From Thermoplasmata archaeon (GTDB lineage: Archaea; Thermoplasmatota; Thermoplasmata; Halarchaeoplasmatales; Halarchaeoplasmataceae), in assembly GCA_019594025.1 (NCBI GenBank), contig JAFDUB010000063.1, positions 1 to 10,214 of the forward strand: 10,214 bases of DNA, given 5' to 3'. Each line of letters starts with the position of its first letter. The stretch's first letter is position 1. The position numbers were made by a program, and so were the translations under genes. The notes under the pieces were generated by a model that was given only the letters and a program-made list of their open reading frames with translations, was not told the DNA's origin and ran no database searches. Shown piece after piece: positions 1 through 5,843 of the stretch.

Positions 1-346
1 AATGCTGGGAAAGTTGATAGTTAAAGGTGAAAATAGGGAGGAATGCATAGACAAAATGAGATGGGCACTTTCACAGTACATAGTACTTGGTGTAACTACT
101 AACATAGCTTTCCTCAAAGAGATAATGGACCATGAAGTCTTCAGAACCGGTAATATAACAACCCTATTTATCAACCGGTATTTCAAAAACTGGACCAACG
201 TTAAAGAAGAATTACCTTACGAAGCTTTAATTGCGTTGGCTGTTTACGATTCCATGCACCCCGAGAGAGAAGAGGTGGTAAAGTATAAGGAACCCGACCC
301 TCACTCTCCCTGGAAATCCGCTGGTAAATGGAGGATAGGTGTTTGA
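1..346 (+). CDS. accC: Biotin carboxylase subunit of an acyl-CoA carboxylase, C-terminal end (5' partial)
   Basis: This is the last ~114 residues of a biotin carboxylase, the subunit that uses ATP and bicarbonate to carboxylate biotin on the carrier protein. The visible part begins at the conserved MLGKL strand of the biotin carboxylase C-terminal domain and continues through the family pattern RxALSQY, GVxTNIxFL, a GN-TTLFI segment and the terminal SPW...KWR motif. The ATG at position 2 corresponds to the internal Met of that MxxKL motif, so it is not the start; the gene begins left of the window. The chain stops exactly where the biotin carboxylase domain ends in long alpha subunits of methylcrotonyl- and propionyl-CoA carboxylases. 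Its TGA overlaps the start of the carrier gene by 8 bp, so the two are probably translationally coupled. Family assignment is firm. Substrate specificity belongs to the carboxyltransferase, so accC is used only as the generic biotin carboxylase symbol. Confidence 0.9.
   Translation, partial: MLGKLIVKGENREECIDKMRWALSQYIVLGVTTNIAFLKEIMDHEVFRTGNITTLFINRYFKNWTNVKEELPYEALIALAVYDSMHPEREEVVKYKEPDPHSPWKSAGKWRIGV
329..334 (+). promoter_or_regulatory. Shine-Dalgarno site for the carrier gene
   Basis: TGGAGG lies inside the end of the biotin carboxylase gene, 4 nt before the GTG at 339. An in-frame TAG at 336-338 directly precedes that GTG, so no start further upstream is possible in this frame. The next in-frame Met is residue 34. 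The site therefore supports GTG 339, although the spacing is slightly short. Confidence 0.6.
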
Positions 347-851
347 TTTGTTTCTAAAATACGAACATAATGGAAACATATATCGAGTAGAGGTGGAGAG
401 TGAAGGTGATCAATACTATATCACCTACGAAGGAGACATGTACACTGTTAATGCCAATGAGATTGAGAAGGGCTATTTGCAGATCGACCTCGGTGGTAGG
501 AAAATCAAGTGTGTGGTTTCCGAAAAAGACGAAAACAAATACATCTTCTTTAACGGTGAAGTCTATGAAGTAACACCCATCGAGCTTACCGGAAGAAAGT
601 TCAGCGGTAAGGGGGACCAAGGTGTTAAAGAAAGTGAATTCAAGTCGCCTATCTCCGGTAAGGTGGTCAAAGTCAACGTTGATGAGGGAGACGAAGTGAA
701 GACAGGCGATGTTCTGATGGTCATCGAAGCGATGAAGATGGAATATCTTATCAAAGCTCCCTGGGACGGGGAGATTACAAAGGTAAACTTTACTGAGGGA
801 GCTCAGGTAGAGATAGGAGAAAAGACATTGGAAATGTCCAAGGAGGAATAA
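339..851 (+). CDS. Biotin carboxyl carrier protein (biotinyl domain subunit)
   Basis: This 170-residue protein carries the covalently bound biotin that shuttles carboxyl groups between the biotin carboxylase and the carboxyltransferase. The biotinyl domain spans about residues 101-168. It opens with SPISGKV, contains the biotinylation motif EAMKM with the acceptor Lys at residue 133, and closes with the usual second hairpin (PWDGEI...GE). Residues 1-90 are beta-rich (KYEHNG, YRVEVE, GDMYTV, IFFNGEVYEV) and resemble the BT linker domain that follows biotin carboxylase in fused MCC and PCC alpha chains. The protein therefore looks like the C-terminal half of such a chain, encoded separately. 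The start is GTG, chosen because a stop codon lies immediately upstream in frame and a GGAGG site precedes it. The gene overlaps the biotin carboxylase gene by 8 bp and ends 2 bp before the carboxyltransferase gene, so all three are very likely one operon. A biotin protein ligase must be encoded elsewhere. Confidence 0.93.
   Translation: MFDLFLKYEHNGNIYRVEVESEGDQYYITYEGDMYTVNANEIEKGYLQIDLGGRKIKCVVSEKDENKYIFFNGEVYEVTPIELTGRKFSGKGDQGVKESEFKSPISGKVVKVNVDEGDEVKTGDVLMVIEAMKMEYLIKAPWDGEITKVNFTEGAQVEIGEKTLEMSKEE
841..846 (+). promoter_or_regulatory. Shine-Dalgarno site for the carboxyltransferase gene
   Basis: AGGAGG lies 7 nt before the ATG at 854, inside the last codons of the carrier gene. Match and spacing are close to ideal, which fixes the start and predicts strong translation. 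Confidence 0.85.
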
Positions 852-853
852 AT

Positions 854-2461
854 ATGGAAGTCATAGAGAGTAAAATCGATACATCAAGTGAAGAATACAA
901 AAAAAATTACGCAAGATATGAGAGGTTGGTAAAAGATCTTAAAGAGCATATATCATGGGCTATAAAGGGGGGAGGCGAAGAGCGCATTGAGCTGCATGAA
1001 TCAAGGGGTAAGTTGTTGGCGAGGGAAAGAATCGAGGAATTGCTCGACCCAGAAACTCCATTTATGGAGTTCAACACCCTAGCCGCTTATGGTCTTTATA
1101 AAGATAACGCACCCGCGGCCGGTATCGTAACAGGTATAGGTATAGTTCACGGAAGAGAAGTGGTCGTGGTGGCGAACGATGCTACGGTGAAAGGTGGTAC
1201 CTACTATCCTATGACGGTGAAAAAGCATTTACGTGCACAAATGATCGCCTTGAAAAATAACCTCCCCTGTATATACTTGGTTGATTCAGGTGGTGCGTTC
1301 CTCCCCATGCAGGACGAGGTGTTTCCTGACAGGGAGCACTTCGGGAGAATATTCTTTAACCAGGCTAGAATGTCTTCCAAAGGTATCCCACAGATAGCCG
1401 TGGTAATGGGCATGTGTACTGCCGGCGGAGCCTATGTTCCTGCCATGTCCGACGAGGCGGTAATAGTGAAGGGGACGGGTACTATTTTCTTAGGAGGACC
1501 GCCCTTGGTTAAAGCGGCTACAGGTGAGGAGGTAACCGCTGAGGAGTTAGGTGGTGCAGATATACATTGTAGGGAGAGTGGAGTTGCGGACCACTACGCA
1601 GTAGACGACCACGACGCAATCCAGATAACTCGTAATATTGTTGAAAACCTGAACCGGTCTGAGAAGGCTCATTTGGATGTAAAAAAACCGGAGGAGCCTC
1701 TTTATGATCCTAAAGAGATATACGGTATAATTCCAGACGACCCGAGGAGAACATTTGAGGTGCGGGAGGTTATCGCTAGAATCGTGGACGGGTCGAAATT
1801 CCAGGAGTTCAAAGAGCTTTACGGTCCCACATTGGTCTGTGGCTTCGCTAGAATAATGGGTTATCCCGTGGGAATACTAGCCAATAACGGCGTGCTTTTC
1901 TCGGAATCCGCTCTCAAAGGCACTCATTTTATTGAGCTCTGCTGTCAGCGGGGTACTCCGTTGGTATTTCTGCAAAATATTACCGGATTCATGGTGGGCA
2001 AAAAATACGAAGCAGGAGGTATAGCTAAGAACGGTGCGAAGATGGTCACCGCTGTGACCAATGCTCAAGTACCAAAATTCACCGTGATGATTGGAGGTTC
2101 ATTCGGCGCGGGTAACTATGGTATGTGTGGTAGAGCTTACAATCCCAGGCAGTTGTGGATGTGGCCTAACGCCAGGATTTCCGTAATGGGTGGTGAACAA
2201 GCTGCAAGTGTACTGTTAACGGTTAAGCGAGATCAACTCTGGCGAAAGGGTAAAGAACTCTCCGAGGAGGAGAAAAAAGAGATTACCAAGCCCATAATTG
2301 AGAAGTATGAAGAAGAAGGGAATCCCTACTACAGCACAGCTAGGATATGGGACGATGGTGTAATAGATCCCGTGGATACACGGATGGTTCTCGGTCTTGG
2401 AATATCCGCTTCTCTAAACGCTCCTATTCCCAAATGGAAACCTAGTATGTATAGGATGTAA
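854..2461 (+). CDS. mccB: Carboxyltransferase beta subunit, methylcrotonyl-CoA carboxylase type
   Basis: This 535-residue protein is a full-length carboxyltransferase that moves the carboxyl group from carboxybiotin to an acyl-CoA. The predicted reaction of the holoenzyme is 3-methylcrotonyl-CoA + bicarbonate + ATP to 3-methylglutaconyl-CoA, a step of leucine breakdown. Two crotonase-fold lobes are visible. The N lobe (about 20-290) has GGGEERIELHESRGKL, NDATVKGGTYYP, YLVDSGGAFLP and MCTAGGAYVPAMSDE (187-201). The C lobe (about 290-535) has FEVREVIARIVDGS, NNGVLFSESALKGTHF, FLQNITGFMVG, GGSFGAGNYGMCGRAY (414-429) and WPNARISVMGGEQAA. The Gly-rich loops at about 190-192 and 414-420 are where the family forms its oxyanion holes. 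From family knowledge, NNGVLFSESA and QNITGFMVG mark the MCC/geranyl-CoA carboxylase branch; the PCC/ACC beta branch has a VDxPGFLPG-type motif there. Length and C-terminus (SMYRM) agree with complete MCC beta chains. Geranyl-CoA carboxylase or a broader acyl-CoA specificity cannot be excluded. It is soluble and cytoplasmic, the third gene of the carboxylase operon. Confidence 0.92.
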   Translation: MEVIESKIDTSSEEYKKNYARYERLVKDLKEHISWAIKGGGEERIELHESRGKLLARERIEELLDPETPFMEFNTLAAYGLYKDNAPAAGIVTGIGIVHGREVVVVANDATVKGGTYYPMTVKKHLRAQMIALKNNLPCIYLVDSGGAFLPMQDEVFPDREHFGRIFFNQARMSSKGIPQIAVVMGMCTAGGAYVPAMSDEAVIVKGTGTIFLGGPPLVKAATGEEVTAEELGGADIHCRESGVADHYAVDDHDAIQITRNIVENLNRSEKAHLDVKKPEEPLYDPKEIYGIIPDDPRRTFEVREVIARIVDGSKFQEFKELYGPTLVCGFARIMGYPVGILANNGVLFSESALKGTHFIELCCQRGTPLVFLQNITGFMVGKKYEAGGIAKNGAKMVTAVTNAQVPKFTVMIGGSFGAGNYGMCGRAYNPRQLWMWPNARISVMGGEQAASVLLTVKRDQLWRKGKELSEEEKKEITKPIIEKYEEEGNPYYSTARIWDDGVIDPVDTRMVLGLGISASLNAPIPKWKPSMYRM

Positions 2462-2498
2462 TGCCTCCATGTGAAACTAAATATACCGCTGGTACCTA
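2462..2498. other. Short convergent intergenic gap
   Basis: These 37 bp separate the stop codons of two convergent transcription units. I see no stem-loop followed by a T-run and no strong archaeal oligo-T terminator on either strand; the minus strand only has a weak TATATTTAGTTT stretch. Transcripts from both sides probably overlap at their 3' ends. Confidence 0.5.
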
Positions 2499-5400
2499 CT
2501 ATCTTCCCGAACCGAGTTTGATCAAACATTGGGTCTTGTTCACGGTAGCGTCTCTGTAGGACTTGTTTAGACCCAAAGCTCTGTCGTAACAATCCAACGC
2601 CTTCGAATACTGTTCTTTTCTAAAAAGCGCATTCCCGAGGTTGTTCCACGATACTTCATAATCCGAGTCTATCTCGAGGGCACGCCTGAGGCACTTTATT
2701 GCAATATCCTGTTTTCCCATTCTGCTGTATGCCGTTCCCAGATTGTTCCATGTTGAAAGACTGTTCGGAGTGACTTCTAATACCTTCTTAAAGGTGTCGA
2801 CAGCCTCTTCGTATTCACCCATACTACAGAGGGCAAGACCTTTGCTGTAAATAGGATACTCGATGTCAGTTTCACTCTTTTGCAGAGATTCCGCACTCTT
2901 ACTACCTTTTTGAATAGCCCTTTCATAGGCTACTAAGGCGTCTTCGTAATCACCTGATATAAGATGACGATGACCTACTTCGATGTTCCTGTACACATCT
3001 TCCTCCGAATAAGCGGTTTTGTACCATGTAACAGTACTTCCGATGACCAGCAGAGATCCGAATCCCAATGACATCACTGTAGGATATCCCATTTCGTTAA
3101 GAGATAGTGCTCGGTAGTGAACCGCTAGTGCGGAGACGATGAATAACATCGTGATACCTGTAAACCACATCATGTATTGTCTTACTTCATCACTCATCTG
3201 TGAATCGAGAATCCATATGATACCTAAGGAAACCGAAATAAGTCCGGCATAAACTACGGTAGGTAAACCTATCCTTAGAATGTAATGATTAATCGGTACT
3301 ATACTTGCTAAAGCTAATCCGAATATGTAGCCGTACAGTTTATAAGCTGGGTTATCAAATATTACCTCCTTCCAATTAAGTATGGTAATTACACCTAAAC
3401 CTAAAAAGATACCGAGGGTGACCAAAAGGGCGATTCCCAGTGAGATTGAGACACCTCCTTCGCTCCCGTATGAATATAAATATACGCCGCCGAAGGCAAA
3501 TAATGATAAACTTGATAAAGGTACTTCGAACTCCGATACCCGGGATACGAAGTTGTTGAATAAACCTCCTGGTTGTGTTATGGAATCCCTATCTTCCATA
3601 ACCCTTTCCTCGCCGGTATCTTCTTCCAATAAACCCTCGAGCCATGTGGTATCCTCTTCAGTAATAGAAGGATCTACAGTGTCCGTGTATTGTGTATATC
3701 CACAAACACCACATTCATGACTTTCCACGCTTATAAAGGCGTTACAGGACGGGCATTTCTCCCACTCCTCATCTTCTCCTACAGATGATTGTTCGTCAAC
3801 TTTATCCTTAACATCTTGGCCTATCTCCTTTAATATCGAGTCAGCATCGAAATCGTCTTCTGTTTCGGAGTCATAGTCTTCTATCGGATATTTTTCAAAT
3901 TCTTGAGCGTCACTCGAGGAAATGTCTGGAGTATCTTCTAAAGTTACCTTTTCTACATCCTTTAAAAGTTCAATTAATCCTTCATCCGTGATTTCGGATT
4001 CTAAATCGGTGATTTCTGCACCTCTTTCCCCCTCCACAATTTCCAATTCCTTAGATATCTCTTCCAACTCACTCTCGGACAGGTCCTCTAAAATGTCTTC
4101 TTCCATATCCAGGTACTCGGTTTCCTGCTCCTTCACAGCCTCTTCAAGGTCTTCCTCCGAAGATGCTAAATCTTCTAGTGGCCGGACGGGTTCTGATTCT
4201 ATGGAAAGATCTTCAGCGGGCTCGGCTTCGTCAACCGAAACCGAACAGATGTAACATTCGCTGGATTTAGATGATATAAGAGCTCCACAGTTGCCGCAGG
4301 TAGCGATTTCCGCCCTTTCATGTAATTCGGCTCCTTCTTCTCTACGACTGAATAGTTCATCCAGTATCTTTGAATGGTCTTGAGAGGTATCTTCTGCTTT
4401 GAGTTTCTCTTCCGCTAAAGAACGCCTAGCATATTCAAGATTACTGCCGCAAAGAGAACATCGTTCCTGGTTTTTATCTACAAAGGAGCCGCATGCATCG
4501 CATATGAAAAGCATTTTACTTTTATCATCCTCAAGCTTCTTTTCCTCGGGTATATCCTCCAGATGAACTTGGGGTGCTTCTGAAGTAAGGCTTCCGCAGA
4601 TTGGACAACGTTCTGAATCCTGGGTTTTAAATGCACCGCAAACACCACATAGGTCTAACTCTTTATCACCTTCATCCTTCATGCTTTTTTCATCCGCGGG
4701 AACAGAAGATAAACCAAAGGCCTTTGTTAGAGCTTCACTGGATTCCCCCACATCCCATTTATCTTCCTTTTCGACGATGACCTCATCTTCAGAGAACGAA
4801 TAACCGCATACCGAACACGTATTGACTTCTTTCTCGGTTATTCCTCCGCAGTTACCACACATCTTTATATTGCTGCCTAAAGAAAGGGCCTGAATTGTTT
4901 TTGCAGAAATACCATATTCCTTCTCTAAAGCCATCTCGATTTCCCTATCGAGTTCTTCTAGATCCGATTCATCTACGTATATTTCCTCTTCATCGTACCA
5001 CATCATGTCGTCTTCATCTTCAGTGAAAGAATCAATTTCCAACTTATCTTCAATCAATCCAGGATACTCATCAAGGCCTAATTGCTCATCAACTTCAGGA
5101 ATTTCAGTTACCTCTTCCTCCAACTCTTCGATATCTGGTTGTTCGGCTACCTCTTCCTCCAACTCCTCGTCGAAGAAAAACCCACAGGAGGAACATTTTT
5201 CAGCGGCTGAGCTTACGAATGAACCGCAGTTAGTGCACAAGAACAATCCATCTTCACTCTCATCTACGACGGGATGTTCTCTTTCATCAATTTCATCGTC
5301 TTTATCCAAAACATACCCGCAGTAGATACACTCGTCGGATTCCCCGGATATAAACGACCCGCAGTTACTGCATAAATACAGTGCCCCCTCATCCTCCGGT

Positions 5401-5843
5401 AAACTTTCTTCCGCCGTAGTTAAATCGGATGTTTCTTCTTCGGTTTCGTTCTCCTCCATGATCATCCCACAATTGGGACAGGTGTTGGAATCCGCACTGA
5501 CGAAGGCACCACATTCTCCGCAAAGATATATGCTCCCGTCTTGTTTTTTGGACTGTTCGAGGGTGGAAATTATATCTTCTGCCGTACTTTTACCTATACC
5601 CTCTACGGAAAGAAAACTCTCTATATCTGCCTCTTCAAGTTTTTCGATATCGTCGATACCGGATCTTACAATTTTTTTTGCCCTCGATTTACCGACCCCT
5701 GAGATTTGTTTCAGGGCGTTTAGTATGGTGAGGTCATCTTTATTCATCTGGGTCAAAATGGAACCGCATACCGTACACTCATCCATACCTGCTTCGTTTA
5801 ATTTTCCACAGATGGGGCAAAGTAATTTTTGCTCCTCGCTCAT
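2499..5843 (-). CDS. Membrane protein with nine zinc ribbons, helix-hairpin-helix unit and C-terminal TPRs, function unknown
   Basis: I do not recognise this 1114-residue protein as a characterised family. Nine zinc ribbons, all CxxC-x10-CxxC, start at Cys 9, 108, 158, 203, 329, 399, 448, 516 and 697. Most follow the pattern C-x2-CG-x-F-(I/V)-S, x5-6, C-x2-CG. A tandem helix-hairpin-helix unit (about 38-95; hairpins GVGK at 49-52 and GIGK at 82-85) sits between ribbons 1 and 2. Long acidic Glu/Asp-rich linkers occupy about 221-328 and 534-696. About six hydrophobic segments follow (near 775-790, 797-822, 834-851, 862-879, 891-910, 919-940), then four to five TPRs (948-1113, with WNNLGTAYSRMGK and WNNLGNALFRKEQY). 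An even number of membrane segments puts both ends on the same side, presumably the cytoplasm, which suits zinc ribbons. The ATG overlaps the TGA of the upstream surface-protein gene (ATGA), which implies translational coupling. A role as a membrane scaffold binding proteins (TPR, ribbons) and perhaps nucleic acid (HhH) is inference only. Confidence 0.9.
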   Translation of the reverse strand: MSEEQKLLCPICGKLNEAGMDECTVCGSILTQMNKDDLTILNALKQISGVGKSRAKKIVRSGIDDIEKLEEADIESFLSVEGIGKSTAEDIISTLEQSKKQDGSIYLCGECGAFVSADSNTCPNCGMIMEENETEEETSDLTTAEESLPEDEGALYLCSNCGSFISGESDECIYCGYVLDKDDEIDEREHPVVDESEDGLFLCTNCGSFVSSAAEKCSSCGFFFDEELEEEVAEQPDIEELEEEVTEIPEVDEQLGLDEYPGLIEDKLEIDSFTEDEDDMMWYDEEEIYVDESDLEELDREIEMALEKEYGISAKTIQALSLGSNIKMCGNCGGITEKEVNTCSVCGYSFSEDEVIVEKEDKWDVGESSEALTKAFGLSSVPADEKSMKDEGDKELDLCGVCGAFKTQDSERCPICGSLTSEAPQVHLEDIPEEKKLEDDKSKMLFICDACGSFVDKNQERCSLCGSNLEYARRSLAEEKLKAEDTSQDHSKILDELFSRREEGAELHERAEIATCGNCGALISSKSSECYICSVSVDEAEPAEDLSIESEPVRPLEDLASSEEDLEEAVKEQETEYLDMEEDILEDLSESELEEISKELEIVEGERGAEITDLESEITDEGLIELLKDVEKVTLEDTPDISSSDAQEFEKYPIEDYDSETEDDFDADSILKEIGQDVKDKVDEQSSVGEDEEWEKCPSCNAFISVESHECGVCGYTQYTDTVDPSITEEDTTWLEGLLEEDTGEERVMEDRDSITQPGGLFNNFVSRVSEFEVPLSSLSLFAFGGVYLYSYGSEGGVSISLGIALLVTLGIFLGLGVITILNWKEVIFDNPAYKLYGYIFGLALASIVPINHYILRIGLPTVVYAGLISVSLGIIWILDSQMSDEVRQYMMWFTGITMLFIVSALAVHYRALSLNEMGYPTVMSLGFGSLLVIGSTVTWYKTAYSEEDVYRNIEVGHRHLISGDYEDALVAYERAIQKGSKSAESLQKSETDIEYPIYSKGLALCSMGEYEEAVDTFKKVLEVTPNSLSTWNNLGTAYSRMGKQDIAIKCLRRALEIDSDYEVSWNNLGNALFRKEQYSKALDCYDRALGLNKSYRDATVNKTQCLIKLGSGR
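2505..3002 (-). other. C-terminal TPR domain of the zinc-ribbon membrane protein
   Basis: Residues about 948-1113 hold consecutive 34-residue tetratricopeptide repeats. The clearest start near 995, 1029 and 1063, with the TPR signature W-NNLG-A----G-Y--A---Y-RALE. An earlier repeat near 950-983 is separated by a ~12-residue insertion (SAESLQKSETDI), and a partial repeat ends the protein. TPRs normally bind peptides or partner proteins. The domain follows the last membrane segment directly. Confidence 0.9.
5091..5168 (-). repeat. 39-bp tandem duplication in an acidic linker
   Basis: Two adjacent 13-residue units, EELEEEVAEQPDI and EELEEEVTEIPEV (residues 226-251), lie just after zinc ribbon 4. 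The core of the DNA repeats as a 22-nt stretch with one mismatch at 5109-5130 and 5148-5169, a 39-bp period. This looks like a recent in-frame linker expansion. Confidence 0.75.
5559..5732 (-). other. Tandem helix-hairpin-helix unit
   Basis: Residues about 38-95 of the zinc-ribbon protein fit two successive HhH motifs: L--LK-ISGVGKSRAKKIV, then a connecting helix, then FLSVEGIGKSTAEDI. In RuvA-, RadA- and ligase-type proteins such units contact the DNA backbone non-specifically. Here the unit is part of a protein with membrane segments, so DNA binding is possible but not shown; protein-protein use of the fold is an alternative. Confidence 0.8.

Larger units (their letters stand above)
3702..5819 (-). 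repeat. Nine dispersed zinc-ribbon coding units
   Basis: The nine CxxC-x10-CxxC units lie at 5766-5819, 5469-5522, 5319-5372, 5184-5237, 4806-4859, 4596-4649, 4449-4502, 4245-4298 and 3702-3755. The ten-residue spacing between cysteine pairs is the same in all nine. Ribbons 2-4 and 6-8 form clusters with 45-68 residues from one to the next; 5 and 9 stand apart, flanked by acidic linkers. Ribbon 8 lacks the Gly after its last Cys (CS in place of CG), and ribbon 9 has Asn in place of the first Gly. All 36 cysteines are kept, so every unit should still be able to bind zinc. Confidence 0.88.

Noticed and set aside
335..350. Sequencing frameshift between the biotin carboxylase and carrier genes
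   Set aside because: A stop directly before the GTG confines any error to 8 bp, a GGAGG site precedes the GTG, and neither domain lacks residues. A real gene split is simpler, though raw reads would settle it.
854..2461. Propionyl-CoA or acetyl-CoA carboxylase beta subunit
   Set aside because: NNGVLFSESA, FLQNITGFMVG and GGSFGAGNYGMCGRAY belong to the MCC-type branch; the PCC/ACC branch has different residues in these blocks.
2462..2498. Bidirectional terminator between the convergent genes
   Set aside because: Only a small GGTACC palindrome and a weak T-rich stretch are present; no stable hairpin or clear T-run can be seen.
5559..5732. DNA repair enzyme based on the helix-hairpin-helix unit
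   Set aside because: No nuclease, ligase or helicase motif accompanies it, and the same chain has a polytopic membrane region and TPRs.
3702..5819. CRISPR or DNA-level repeat array suggested by regularly recurring cysteine codons
   Set aside because: The regularity is at protein level. The DNA of the units is diverged, spacing varies from about 45 to over 180 codons, and the reading frame is continuous.
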